From: Sphingobacterium pedocola | Lineage (GTDB): Bacteria > Bacteroidota > Bacteroidia > Sphingobacteriales > Sphingobacteriaceae | Direction of reading: 5' to 3' | DNA: 64,000 bases | Assembly (NCBI RefSeq): GCF_015209965.1 | Contig: NZ_MU158690.1 | Span: forward strand, 1,008,605 to 1,072,604 | Part shown: one piece after another, positions 47,061 to 56,262 of the stretch | How positions within the stretch are numbered: position 1 is the stretch's first letter | Layout of the letters: the number at the start of each line of letters is the position of its first letter | Position numbers and translations under genes: made by a program | The notes under the pieces: generated by a model | Seen by the model: the letters and a program-made list of their open reading frames with translations, nothing else | The model's database searches: none | Told to the model about the DNA's origin: nothing

Positions 47061-47576
47061 TTAGAGCCTAAAGGCAACGCCCACATTCAATACCGTGGCG
47101 CCATAACCGATCTCTGCAAATGCGCCCACCTTTTCTGAAGCCCAGTATCTGGTTCCGATATGTAAACCCCACATCAATCCCCCTGCTGATGCCGAAACAG
47201 GTTCAGATCCTTCCCCTGACCACTTAACGGACGCCACGTTATAACCGAGCATGGCGCCTCCATACGGATCTAACCTATCTGAATTTACCTTGAGGTGGTA
47301 GGATCCCCTTGCCGCTGCCAGGATATAGCTATATTTCCATTCACCGTATTCATTCCAACGTTCTTTTTTTCTGGAGTAGGCAAGATACCCGCCCACGCTG
47401 ATACGGTCAGAAAGAGCCTGTTCATAACTTACCCCAAAAGGAATGCCCAGACCGCCACCAATCCCGATACCGGCATTTAAAAATTTGTCCCCGTGCTTGA
47501 AAGACTGTGCAAAAGAACCGTTACTGCCCATCAGCAGTATGATGGCTACCGCCCCTATTGTTTTTAAAGTATTCAT
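47061..47576 (-). CDS. Small outer-membrane beta-barrel protein
   Basis: The 171-residue protein has a signal (about 1-23, GSFAQS) and alternating amphipathic strands such as GYLAYSRKKERW and YSYILAAARGSYHL, ending VGVAFRL with a terminal aromatic-type pattern suited to BAM insertion. It likely forms an 8-stranded barrel of unknown role. Its upstream spacer holds the operator-like site 47669. Confidence 0.75.
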   Translation of the reverse strand: MNTLKTIGAVAIILLMGSNGSFAQSFKHGDKFLNAGIGIGGGLGIPFGVSYEQALSDRISVGGYLAYSRKKERWNEYGEWKYSYILAAARGSYHLKVNSDRLDPYGGAMLGYNVASVKWSGEGSEPVSASAGGLMWGLHIGTRYWASEKVGAFAEIGYGATVLNVGVAFRL

Positions 47577-47668
47577 ATATAAAATTATTTATCATTTACA
47601 ATTTCCCGTTGCCATTTACAGAGTACCGTATTGGGCTTGGCAAAGGTATCCCGATTCGATGTCCTTGA

Positions 47669-47688
47669 AATACGTACTACTACCCAAC
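47669..47688. promoter_or_regulatory. Third operator-like site
   Basis: AATACGTACTACTACCCAAC matches the 41785 palindrome at 14 of 20 positions. It sits in the divergent spacer between the barrel gene (47576) and the lipoprotein gene (47817), which may both be controlled. Confidence 0.5.
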
Positions 47689-47803
47689 CTGCAAATTACG
47701 TACCTCCTGAAGCCGATCCTTTTCCTGCTGTCTGACCGGTAGGTAATAGTACTGAGATGCGTCTTTGGGAAATACTACCCTAAAAAGCAGTTATCAGTAA
47801 CCT

Positions 47804-47811
47804 TATTTTTG
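47804..47811 (+). promoter_or_regulatory. -7 promoter element just before 47817 gene
   Basis: TATTTTTG fits TAnnTTTG and ends 5 bases before the ATG, implying a leaderless transcript. Confidence 0.35.
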
Positions 47812-47816
47812 CTACC

Positions 47817-48518
47817 ATGAGAATTTTTTATCTTTTATTTTGGGCTTTGGCACTGGGGTGCAGCAAAAAGGACACAACTCCAGAAGACATCGGAAAAGTA
47901 AGCGGAACCGTCAAGGATCAGTCAGGAATACCGATTCAACAGGTGCAGATAGTCGTGGACAACAGCATATTCTTTAACAGCAACATATCCACTAAAACCG
48001 GTTCCAACGGAACCTACAGTTTGGCTCTGCCAAAAACCGGGGCTTGGTATGCTTTTGCAATCCATCGAATACCTTTCAATGGAAAGACCTATCAATGCTA
48101 CCTCCATCCGGATGATCCAACAGGGTTCGGTTCAGAGGGTGCTATCCGTAATTTCACATGGAAGCTTACCGGGCAGAAGGCTCAGCCTTTAACTGGGCAT
48201 TATGGCGGGACAATAACGGTCGATCACTTTCCGGGAGTCTATCTGGACACAGAAGATATACAGTTCACGCTCATCCCTGAGGGTAATCTCATCGATGGTT
48301 CCCCGGGACAGACGTTAATACGATATGCTAACGACGGAATCCAGGTTTTGGATGTCCCGATCGGACGTTATAAAATGAGCGCACGGTACGGCGAGGAGTC
48401 CCTTAAACTAAGGAGGTGGAACAGCGAGGATGTGTTTGTTAAAGAACTGATCTTAGACTTTGAGCCACAGATCGATGCGCAGTGTGATAATTGTTTTAAG
48501 CTGGAATTTAATCGGTGA
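47817..48518 (+). CDS. Lipoprotein with carboxypeptidase-regulatory-like domain
   Basis: The 233-residue protein has a lipobox (LALGC, Cys15) and a CarboxypepD_reg-like beta sandwich (about 27-85: GKVSGTVKDQSGIPIQQVQI, SKTGSNGTYSLALPKTG). Its C-terminal half has paired strands and two Cys near the end (CDNC). No enzymatic motif. It precedes the TonB-dependent receptor by 187 bases on the same strand. Confidence 0.72.
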   Translation: MRIFYLLFWALALGCSKKDTTPEDIGKVSGTVKDQSGIPIQQVQIVVDNSIFFNSNISTKTGSNGTYSLALPKTGAWYAFAIHRIPFNGKTYQCYLHPDDPTGFGSEGAIRNFTWKLTGQKAQPLTGHYGGTITVDHFPGVYLDTEDIQFTLIPEGNLIDGSPGQTLIRYANDGIQVLDVPIGRYKMSARYGEESLKLRRWNSEDVFVKELILDFEPQIDAQCDNCFKLEFNR

Positions 48519-48704
48519 TCTAAAAAAAAATTAGCATTGTCGTAACTCCAGCGCTCACAATGGGACTTCCCTCCAGGCTGATCGGTGAAAAAGAGATCGA
48601 CCCATTGGATCATTCATTGTTCCGAGGATGGATTTATCGGTAATAACTGACGTTCGTCGGACACCCTGTCAACAAACTTGACAATCTTCGTACCTTTCGG
48701 ATTG

Positions 48705-51155
48705 ATGTTAACAAATCAATATTTCGTGAAAAGAGCATATACATTATTTTTTTTACTGTTCCTCCGGTGCGTAATGGGTCTAGGACAGCAGGTCTGTGGT
48801 AGGGTAACTGATATTCAGGGCAAACCACTGCAAGCGGCTACTATAAATATACACTGGCAGGATGATAAGAGCCACGTCGGATCGGTCAGTTCAGATTCTT
48901 CTGGACTGTTTATATTTAAGGACCTGGCCATTGATCGGTTCTATCGGGTTCGGGTGTCCCTGATCGGTTTTGAAACCTGGTCCAAAGACTCAATTGGGAT
49001 AGGAGCCAACTCAACTGTCGAACTGGATGTACTAATGGTTCCGAAATCGAGCAATTTAGAGGAGGTTTCCGTGACCGCAGAACGTCCCTATATCGAGAAA
49101 CGTTCCGACAGAACAGTAATCACCCCAGATGTTATGCTTACTGGTATCGGTGGAACCGCATTTGAAGCACTCGAAAAGTCTCCAGGAGTACAGCTCGACC
49201 GGAGCGGTAACATCCGTCTTTCGGGAAAGGCAGGGGTATCGGTATATGTTGACGATCGACCAGCCTACCTGACAGGGGAGGAGCTAAAGGGATATCTCCG
49301 CAGCATCCCCCTAGCACAAATTGACCGGATCGAACTGATGACCAACCCGCCATCAAATTATGACGCTGCAGGAAACGGAGGCATCATCGTGCTCCATACA
49401 AAACGTTATCGTTCCAGGGGAGTACACGGAGGTGCGAGCCTAGCCTATCAGCAGGGCAGATATGGACGGACGATCAACAGCGCCGATATAGCCATAAATA
49501 GAGAAAAATGGGCTATGGCAGCAAGCTCCTCTCTTTCAACGACAAATACTTATACAGATCTTGATATCCTCAGGGAATTCGGTGATGGACAGGTAGTAAT
49601 GTCACCGATATTTTCCCAAAATACCTGGATAAGGAGAAAAGGGATATCGATCGGAGGAAGGCTTGGGACTGACTATTTTTTGGACGAAAGCAACACCTTT
49701 GGCATCAACCTGAGCCTACAATCATCCCCCATAGTACTTGAATCTTATGTCGAGAGCTGGTTTATGACATCGTCTGAAATCCTGGATTCTATCCTGCAGG
49801 CAAACAATAGGGAAGATCGCACTTTTTCGAACTTGGGTACAAACTTCAATTACCGCTATAAAAAGCCTGGTTCCGAGCAGAAGCTTACCGTAGACCTCGA
49901 TTACCTTGTCTACAACGGAAACAATGAACAGTATTTCGATAATACCACCTATCTATCGAGTGGCGAACCCATAGCTCTAGAGTCACAATTCGGCAAGGTA
50001 CCGAATGATATCCGTATCTATTCCGTGAAGGCTGATCTTATCCATCCCGTTGGAAACGCTCTGAGGGTATCCACGGGTCTCAAGAGCAGTAGGACCATGA
50101 CCGATAACGATGCGGACTTCTATAGGATACTTGAGGAAAAGTTGATCGTCGACCTTGAAAAGACGAACCATTTCCGGTTTCGGGAATCGATTCATGCAGC
50201 CTATGTGAACATGGACGGAAAGTATGGCAACTGGAACTACCAGGCAGGGCTCCGTTTTGAAGGAACGATTTCCGGGGGACACCAATTGGGAAATGGATCT
50301 CAACCCGATTCTTCTTTCAACAGACGGAACATGGATTTTTTTCCGACCCTTTATCTGCAGTACAGACCATCCGGTGAAAGTAAACACGCTGTAAGCATGA
50401 ATTACGGAAGACGAGTCGATCGGCCCCATTATGCCTGGCTGAACCCTTTTGTAACACCATTCGACAAGTACACTTACTATATAGGAACCCCTTATCTCAA
50501 GCCCTCATACATACAGCAGGCAGAGCTGGCATACAATTTCCAGCCGTTGCTGGATCTTACTTTGGCCTATGGAAAGGTAAGCGATCTGATGAGCGAGACC
50601 ATAAGGATCCAGGACGGAGTATATTACAGTCAGCAGGACAATCTGGGCTTATCGACGACAATGAGCGCCACGCTCAACCTCTCCTACGTTCCGCTAAAGG
50701 GACTGACCCTGAATTGCCATGCTGCCATCCATTCAATAAATACCAAAAGTGAGATCTTTGGACAGAATATGGACACAAGGGGAACGTATCGCCTTGTCCG
50801 ACCAACGATCACTTATAAACTTTCCGAAAGATGGAGTTTTCAGGTGGATGGAGAGTATCAGGGGAGCCAGAAGTTCGCTCAATTTACCATGAAGGAGCGG
50901 ATTAGAGCAAATACTGCCATAAATTTTAAAATGAACAGCATCTGCTCCTTCAACTTGGCCATAACTGACCTCCTGCACAGTGATATAAATGCCGGGGATA
51001 TTGGCTATCTAGGAGGTGCTTATGCAACGTTTTCTACCGTGCGTGATACCAGATTCGTCAACTTGTCCTTGCGTTACAGGTTTACCAAAGGCACTAAGAA
51101 TGATCGTAATTATCAAGGCGGAGGTGCGCAGAGCGAACAGCAACGAACAGGATGA
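48705..51155 (+). CDS. TonB-dependent receptor, OMP_b-brl_3 type
   Basis: The 816-residue outer-membrane protein has a signal (about 1-28), a CarboxypepD_reg domain (about 30-110: GRVTDIQGKPLQAATINIH), a plug with VYVDDRPAYLTGEELKGYLR and SNYDAAGNGGIIVL, and a large barrel (TYYIGTPYLKPSYIQQAELA, PTITYKLSERWSFQVDG). SusC signatures are absent, so this is the smaller outer membrane beta-barrel family type. No SusD follows. ATG at 48705 is used rather than the TTG at 48678. Ligand unknown. Confidence 0.9.
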   Translation: MLTNQYFVKRAYTLFFLLFLRCVMGLGQQVCGRVTDIQGKPLQAATINIHWQDDKSHVGSVSSDSSGLFIFKDLAIDRFYRVRVSLIGFETWSKDSIGIGANSTVELDVLMVPKSSNLEEVSVTAERPYIEKRSDRTVITPDVMLTGIGGTAFEALEKSPGVQLDRSGNIRLSGKAGVSVYVDDRPAYLTGEELKGYLRSIPLAQIDRIELMTNPPSNYDAAGNGGIIVLHTKRYRSRGVHGGASLAYQQGRYGRTINSADIAINREKWAMAASSSLSTTNTYTDLDILREFGDGQVVMSPIFSQNTWIRRKGISIGGRLGTDYFLDESNTFGINLSLQSSPIVLESYVESWFMTSSEILDSILQANNREDRTFSNLGTNFNYRYKKPGSEQKLTVDLDYLVYNGNNEQYFDNTTYLSSGEPIALESQFGKVPNDIRIYSVKADLIHPVGNALRVSTGLKSSRTMTDNDADFYRILEEKLIVDLEKTNHFRFRESIHAAYVNMDGKYGNWNYQAGLRFEGTISGGHQLGNGSQPDSSFNRRNMDFFPTLYLQYRPSGESKHAVSMNYGRRVDRPHYAWLNPFVTPFDKYTYYIGTPYLKPSYIQQAELAYNFQPLLDLTLAYGKVSDLMSETIRIQDGVYYSQQDNLGLSTTMSATLNLSYVPLKGLTLNCHAAIHSINTKSEIFGQNMDTRGTYRLVRPTITYKLSERWSFQVDGEYQGSQKFAQFTMKERIRANTAINFKMNSICSFNLAITDLLHSDINAGDIGYLGGAYATFSTVRDTRFVNLSLRYRFTKGTKNDRNYQGGGAQSEQQRTG

Positions 51156-51375
51156 ATTGCGCAACATTGTAACAGTCATGAAATGAACGCTTAAGGCACA
51201 GAAAGGTTTACACGTTTAAGAAAATGTTTTTTTTGAAAATAGTTACCTGATCATATATGCATGAAATTTTATAATGACCTTTATGTGGAAAGTGTATACC
51301 TAAAATGGATAAATGTCGAGCCCCAAGGATAAATCTGATATTATCCTATATTGCTTATTTAAAGCAGGTTATAGG

Positions 51376-51418
51376 AAAAAAGAAAAAGGCATACCCGAAT
51401 TGAATCTGGAATATGCCT
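51376..51418 (-). terminator. Terminator for tRNA-Glu
   Basis: On the minus strand AGGCATA pairs with TATGCCT (51412-51418 with 51387-51393), followed by a T-rich run to 51376. The spacer 51156-51434 otherwise holds no gene. Confidence 0.7.
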
Positions 51419-51434
51419 CTTTAGAGCCTTTCTG

Positions 51435-51506
51435 TAGCCCGTAGGGGAATCGAACCCCTGTTTCTAGAATGAAAATCTAACGTCCTAACCCCTAGACGAA
51501 CGGGCC
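51435..51506 (-). tRNA. tRNA-Glu (anticodon TTC)
   Basis: The 72-base minus-strand sequence folds as a cloverleaf: acceptor stem GGCCCGT with ACGGGCT (one G-T pair) and discriminator A, D arm, anticodon loop reading TTTTCAT around TTC, and T arm GTTCGATTC. No CCA is encoded. It lies between the TonB receptor and ytxJ genes. Confidence 0.97.
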
Positions 51507-51569
51507 ATTATTGTTTCGGTGTGCAAATATAGAGTTTAAAAAATAGTATTCAAAAATTAATTTAAGTTT

Positions 51570-51896
51570 TTATAAAAAATTAATCAATTCACGCATTTCG
51601 ATGTCTTGATGAGAAGCGTTGTACAGGCATATTTCGCCTTTTACAATCAATATTTGAGGAGATTCGTGCCGTACGTCCCATAATTCTGCAATTTTATTGG
51701 ATAGAGAACGATTAGCAATCAAATCCAAATAATAAAATTTTGCTCCCTCTGGGATTAATTCCTTGTCAAATTCTAAGCTTCTTTTTGCCATACTACTCAC
51801 CGGACATCGGGTACTGTGCTTAAATAATACCACAATTTCATTGCTGGTATAGATTGCATCCAATTGATCTGCTGTGGAAAGTGTAATCCAATTCAT
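51570..51896 (-). CDS. YtxJ/BrxC-like bacillithiol redox protein
   Basis: The 108-residue protein fits YtxJ: a thioredoxin fold with a single reactive Cys31 in KHSTRCPVSSMA, then the AKFYYLDLIANRSLSNKI segment and a conserved PQILIVK. BrxC-type proteins remove bacillithiol from modified proteins or reduce bound BSH, so the organism probably makes bacillithiol. ATG 51896 is preferred, as the longer frame enters a neighbouring gene. It follows the 51908 gene by 11 bases. Confidence 0.85.
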   Translation of the reverse strand: MNWITLSTADQLDAIYTSNEIVVLFKHSTRCPVSSMAKRSLEFDKELIPEGAKFYYLDLIANRSLSNKIAELWDVRHESPQILIVKGEICLYNASHQDIEMRELINFL

Positions 51897-51907
51897 GGTT
51901 GTTGTAA

Positions 51908-52645
51908 TTATAACGTGGTGAATTTGCCCTCTTCCATGTCTGTAAATGCAGCAACTGTACTGAATGTGCAATCTTTTGAAGGCGAAATGGCATTTTTAAA
52001 AACGGTGGGAAGATTTAGTCCTCCGCCCACATCCTTATATCCACTAATGATATACGTGTTTTGGTTGGTCTCCGACTGAATGATCTGGCCGGTGATATTT
52101 AATGTTATTTTTCCGCTATACGTGGATCCGTCAAACAGCTGCGCACTTGAAATTGGGAATATGGTGATTTTCTCCGCATTTATTATCTTTTGGGCAGGAG
52201 CACCGGCCGTTGTACTAGCCTGATCAAAAGATGACGGTAAAAATAATAATTTCGCATCTTCGAAAAATTGCCCAATTATTTCCTGTAAATGAGATGATGT
52301 AAGCGTTTTAGAATCTTTGGTCTCTACTCCATTTAGATACAGCTTATCCAGTTGTTTGCTTTTATAATTGAACAGTAAAACTATATTATAATTAGATATG
52401 GTTTTACCTTCAAATCTGCAGCGGCCGTTAGATTTGTCGATCAAAAATGTTCTTTCTGCCGATAAGTGCTTTGTGATCTCATTGCCTTGAGAAGTGAAAA
52501 GAATAAATCTTGTGGATTCCCATTTTGATTTACCTCCTATACCTTCCCATACCGACGATAGACCGATGTTTTCTTGGGCGATTAAGTGCGTAGCTTGTTC
52601 CGTAAATAAGACGAACAATACCGACATGATTTTAAGGTAATTCAT
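51908..52645 (-). CDS. Secreted protein, unknown, outer-membrane-carrier-like
   Basis: The 245-residue product has a signal (about 1-23, THLIAQ). The mature part begins with WEGIGGKSKWESTRFILFTS and continues with strand-rich segments such as FLIDKSNGRCRFEG and GKITLNITGQIIQSETN, reminiscent of LolA-like carriers or DUF6503-type proteins. No catalytic motif. It is 11 bases ahead of ytxJ and may be co-transcribed with the small lipoprotein and ribH. Confidence 0.65.
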   Translation of the reverse strand: MNYLKIMSVLFVLFTEQATHLIAQENIGLSSVWEGIGGKSKWESTRFILFTSQGNEITKHLSAERTFLIDKSNGRCRFEGKTISNYNIVLLFNYKSKQLDKLYLNGVETKDSKTLTSSHLQEIIGQFFEDAKLLFLPSSFDQASTTAGAPAQKIINAEKITIFPISSAQLFDGSTYSGKITLNITGQIIQSETNQNTYIISGYKDVGGGLNLPTVFKNAISPSKDCTFSTVAAFTDMEEGKFTTL

Positions 52646-52696
52646 ATTCTGGAATATATTTTCCATCAAGGATTTGTGACCTACGATGTGACTTTA

Positions 52697-52825
52697 TTAT
52701 CGTGTCCTTGATTTCTTTTTTGGATACGTATTATACGCCGCACAAGTGGCGTGTGAGCCGCATGAAGATAATATCGTTGTGCCGACGATAAGTAATCCTA
52801 ATAAAATGAGTGACAAGTACTTCAT
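52697..52825 (-). CDS. 42-aa lipoprotein
   Basis: The minus strand encodes 42 residues: a signal helix ending ILSSC (Cys22) and a short GSHATCAAYNTYPKKKSR tail with a second Cys and a basic end. It starts 28 bases after ribH and lies in the same direction, ending 51 bases before the next start. Such very short lipoproteins are common in Bacteroidota; function unknown. Its size is below usual gene-caller cut-offs. Confidence 0.6.
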   Translation of the reverse strand: MKYLSLILLGLLIVGTTILSSCGSHATCAAYNTYPKKKSRTR

Positions 52826-52853
52826 ATCTAAAAAAGTTCAAAAATGATACCAA

Positions 52854-53342
52854 TTAGAAAGCCTTATGAATATGTGCCATCTGGATAGCGGTAATAGCGG
52901 CTTCTTCACCTTTATTACCATGTATACCACCTGCACGATCAATAGCTTGCTGTTGACTATCTGTAGTTAATACGCCAAATATAACAGGTTTATTGTATTT
53001 AATGCTAACATTACTGATTCCATTCGCTACAGCATCACAAATAAAGTCGAAATGCCTTGTTTCGCCCTGGATAACACAACCTAAGCAGATAACAGCGTCG
53101 AATTTATTGTCACGTAAAATAATATCTGCTCCGGTGATTAGCTCGTAGCTGCCCGGAACCTCCACTACTGTAATGTAATCTTCGGAAGCACCATGTTTGA
53201 CTAAGCCATCTATTGCGCCGTTCAGTAATGCGCCGGTAATTGCTGCATTCCACTGCGCAACAACGATTCCGAAGTTCAATCCCGTAGCACTTTTTACTTC
53301 AATATGCGAGAAATCAGATAAGTTTTTTAATCCACTTGCCAT
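52854..53342 (-). CDS. ribH: 6,7-dimethyl-8-ribityllumazine synthase
   Basis: The 162-residue enzyme condenses 5-amino-6-ribitylaminouracil with 3,4-dihydroxybutanone 4-phosphate in riboflavin synthesis. It shows WNAAITGALLNGA, VPGSYELITGAD, GCVIQGETRHFDFICDAV with the His, and NKGEEAAITAI. The family forms 60-mers. It follows the TPR gene, with a terminator-like hairpin between them. No FMN riboswitch fits in the short spacer. Confidence 0.96.
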   Translation of the reverse strand: MASGLKNLSDFSHIEVKSATGLNFGIVVAQWNAAITGALLNGAIDGLVKHGASEDYITVVEVPGSYELITGADIILRDNKFDAVICLGCVIQGETRHFDFICDAVANGISNVSIKYNKPVIFGVLTTDSQQQAIDRAGGIHGNKGEEAAITAIQMAHIHKAF

Positions 53343-53353
53343 ATTTATGCTAA

Positions 53354-53384
53354 TTAAAAAGGCTGCCTATCGTAAAGCAGCCTT
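53354..53384 (-). terminator. Terminator between TPR gene and ribH
   Basis: On the minus strand AAGGCTGC pairs with GCAGCCTT (53377-53384 with 53359-53366) and is followed by TTTTTAATTA. It lies just 12 bases from the ribH ATG, so ribH needs its own promoter or partial read-through. Confidence 0.7.
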
Positions 53385-53406
53385 GATTTGTAATACGTTT
53401 CTTAAA

Positions 53407-54063
53407 TTATTGTTTGGCCTGAACGCGAGCTATCACAGCGTCAATCGTTGCCGCTTCCTGACTTTCGGGAAAATCGTTGCGAATACGTGTATACGATTCT
53501 TCGGCACTTTTGTATTCGTTTAATTGCTCTTGCACTAACCCTAGTTTTTTCAAAAACAGTGGTGTTGTGTAAGAATTAGAAGCCTTGCTAGCAGCTTTTT
53601 TGTACAGGTCAGCCGCTTTCTTGTAATCGTGACTTTCTGAATATGCATCACCGACCATACCTGTAACTAATGGATCTAAGATCTCACTTCCCGTATCAGA
53701 ATATTTTTGAAGATATTTGATGGCTTCTTGAAAGTTTCCTTGACGTAAATATAATCCCCCTAGGTATGCGTTGGCGATGTTTGCAGATTTTGTGTTTGAA
53801 TATTCGTCCGCAATTTCTTTGAAACCCAAAAACGAACCGTCGCCGTCAATAGCTTTTTTCTGTAAAGAATCGATTAAAGCATATTCTTCTGCTTTATACA
53901 TTGCGTCTGCAGCAGTTTCAGCTCTTGGAGCCAAATACAATTTTTGGTAACCAATATATAATAATATAAGTACTAATATACCTCCAATGATGAAGGCGAT
54001 GCTTTTTTGGTTATCCTGAAAAAATGAACCGTTTTTCTCTGTTGTATTGTTGTTCGTTGACAT
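53407..54063 (-). CDS. TPR membrane protein, YfgM-like
   Basis: The 218-residue protein has one transmembrane segment (about 22-42) and TPR repeats through the C-terminus: SANIANAYLGGLYLRQG, NFQEAIKYLQKYS, DAYSESHDYKKAADLYKKA and KSAEESYTRIRNDFPESQEA. YfgM-type proteins join the Sec translocon to periplasmic chaperones. The name is tentative. Confidence 0.78.
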   Translation of the reverse strand: MSTNNNTTEKNGSFFQDNQKSIAFIIGGILVLILLYIGYQKLYLAPRAETAADAMYKAEEYALIDSLQKKAIDGDGSFLGFKEIADEYSNTKSANIANAYLGGLYLRQGNFQEAIKYLQKYSDTGSEILDPLVTGMVGDAYSESHDYKKAADLYKKAASKASNSYTTPLFLKKLGLVQEQLNEYKSAEESYTRIRNDFPESQEAATIDAVIARVQAKQ

Positions 54064-54159
54064 TAGTTTTATTTAAATAAAATACGGAACGCAAAATTAC
54101 ACTTTTCTCAAATACTTACAAGGGTAATTTGCATAAATTGCTAATAATATGATTTTTAC

Positions 54160-56073
54160 TTATTGGATGACCTGTTCTTGATCTAATTGTTCGTAAATTG
54201 AGTTCTGGCTTTTAAATTCTGGGACTATCGCTTTCATTTGGCGCACAATATTCAGGTTGTTTTGCGTTTTGATGACCTCAAATAAAATAGAAAGCTGTTG
54301 GTTGATCGCTTCAAAGTTGTTTTCTCTGACTTTGGCAATCATTATTTTTTGGTGGTGGGTAGGGAGCGTATTCTCAAGATCATTCAATAATTCTTCATAT
54401 AATTTCTCGCCAGGACGTAGTCCCGTGAATTTTATGTCGATATCCTGATAGGGAATATAGCCTGACAGTTTTATCATTTTTACCGCTAGATCCACGATCT
54501 TGACAGATTTTCCCATATCAAAAACAAAGATTTCTCCTCCGTTTCCCATACTACCCGCCTCAATTACCAACTGACACGCTTCGGGTATGGTCATAAAATA
54601 GCGGGTTATTTCGGGATGTGTAACGGTTAATGGACCACCCTTTTCAATTTGCTCCCTAAAACGAGGTATTACCGAACCGTTTGAGCCTAATACATTTCCA
54701 AAACGCGTCGTAATAAACTTCGTGCTATCTTTTCCGTTTTTCGATAAGGTATTGTTCAGGGACTGCACATAAATTTCGGCAATTCTTTTTGTGGCTCCCA
54801 TAATATTCGTTGGGTTAACGGCCTTATCTGTTGAAACAAATACAAATTTTTGGACATCAAATTCAACCGATAGATTTGCCAAGTTGTAAGTGCCTATCAC
54901 ATTCGTTCGTACCCCTTCTATGGGATGGTTTTCCATCATGGGAACATGCTTATAAGCAGCGGCATGATAGACATATTGTGGCTTGAACGTTTCGAAAAGC
55001 ACACGCATTCGATCTAGATTTTTTACATCGGCGATGAAGGAATGATAGACCTGATTCTTAAAGTTTTCCTGCAAATCCAATTGTAGATTATGTAACGGCG
55101 ATTCGGCCTGATCACATAATATAATTAATTGGGGTTCGTATTTACCCAATTGTTTTGCAATCTCACTTCCAATCGAACCTGCAGCGCCTGTTACTAAGAC
55201 CCTTTTCCCCTTGATCTTCTCCAGAATAGAGTCATTGTCTATTTTGATGGTTGATCGCTCAAGTAGATCTTCGATCTTTACTTTCTTAATTTGGTTGGGT
55301 GTTAAGTCCCCGTTCATGATATTCTTGATCGGGGGGAGGGTTAATACGTGCACATCATTTTCTAGACACACATCTATGATCTCTGATTTTTTTTCCGGAC
55401 TAACCGCGTGTGTGGCAAAAATTAATTCGTCGACGGCCAGTTTTTTGAGTAGTTTAGAGAGATCATTGGTGCCATAAATTTTTACACCGTCGATAGATTT
55501 GCCTATTTTTGAGGTATTGTCGTCCAGGTACCCAACAATTATTTTATTGGTAGAAAGATCATGATCAAAGGTTCTTTTAACAGCTATTCCTAGATCGCCC
55601 GCACCAAAAACCAATACATTTCTCTTTACTCTTCTAGATGTTTTTGTGTATTGAAAGAAAATTTTTATAGAGGTCCTATAAGTAATTAATGCAGCAAATA
55701 GAAATAAAGCATAAATAATTATTAATTTTGAATCTAGAATATTAGGCAGGTGCAAAGCTAAGGCGATGAGCTTTAGTGTGAATAGAATAATAACCGTAAA
55801 GAGGATGGTGGACAGAATACGGATTGAATCTACGGCACTCGTATACCTGATAATTCCTGCATGTAATCGGAATACCCAAAATGAAATTCCTGTGATAAGC
55901 ATGCCATATAAAAACTGGGATGCAAAGACGCTCGCAGATAGGTTGGAAAAATTAAAATTATTAAACAAGGTGTACGCTACTGTAAATGCAATAGCTGCAA
56001 CCATTAAATCTAATAAAAATATAATCCACCTTGGAACAATTTTAATATGATTGATTAGCTTTAATAATCTCAT
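54160..56073 (-). CDS. CapD/FlaA1-type nucleotide-sugar epimerase/dehydratase
   Basis: The 637-residue membrane enzyme has about four N-terminal helices (to about 125), an NAD-binding first domain (VFGAGDLGIAV, KRNVLVFGAG), and a large SDR domain with VLVTGAAGSIGSEIAK, ATKRIAEIYVQ and TTRFGNVLGSNGSV. It resembles WbpM/PglF-type UDP-GlcNAc 4,6-dehydratases that start surface-sugar synthesis. ATG 56073 is supported by a TACTTTTG promoter element 24 bases upstream; an in-frame start 28 codons earlier is less likely. It is monocistronic. Confidence 0.9.
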   Translation of the reverse strand: MRLLKLINHIKIVPRWIIFLLDLMVAAIAFTVAYTLFNNFNFSNLSASVFASQFLYGMLITGISFWVFRLHAGIIRYTSAVDSIRILSTILFTVIILFTLKLIALALHLPNILDSKLIIIYALFLFAALITYRTSIKIFFQYTKTSRRVKRNVLVFGAGDLGIAVKRTFDHDLSTNKIIVGYLDDNTSKIGKSIDGVKIYGTNDLSKLLKKLAVDELIFATHAVSPEKKSEIIDVCLENDVHVLTLPPIKNIMNGDLTPNQIKKVKIEDLLERSTIKIDNDSILEKIKGKRVLVTGAAGSIGSEIAKQLGKYEPQLIILCDQAESPLHNLQLDLQENFKNQVYHSFIADVKNLDRMRVLFETFKPQYVYHAAAYKHVPMMENHPIEGVRTNVIGTYNLANLSVEFDVQKFVFVSTDKAVNPTNIMGATKRIAEIYVQSLNNTLSKNGKDSTKFITTRFGNVLGSNGSVIPRFREQIEKGGPLTVTHPEITRYFMTIPEACQLVIEAGSMGNGGEIFVFDMGKSVKIVDLAVKMIKLSGYIPYQDIDIKFTGLRPGEKLYEELLNDLENTLPTHHQKIMIAKVRENNFEAINQQLSILFEVIKTQNNLNIVRQMKAIVPEFKSQNSIYEQLDQEQVIQ

Positions 56074-56096
56074 TTTATGATTAAGTAGATAAATTA

Positions 56097-56104
56097 CAAA
56101 AGTA
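56097..56104 (-). promoter_or_regulatory. -7 promoter element for the epimerase gene
   Basis: The minus strand reads TACTTTTG (TAnnTTTG), 23 bases before the chosen ATG 56073. Confidence 0.45.
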
Positions 56105-56262
56105 AGACAAAATGCAGTTTGTTCTAACTTATATGCAAGATAAATTAAATTAGTCATTTTTTAATGCTAATTGTTTTATATATTTCCCCTTTATAAGGAG
56201 TTTTTCAATGGCAAAGAGAGGTCGAGCAAAGTATGTAAGTTTAATAATTATCACGTAAAGTA

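Noticed and set aside
53343-53406. FMN riboswitch before ribH
   Set aside because: The 64-base spacer is too short and contains only a terminator-like hairpin.
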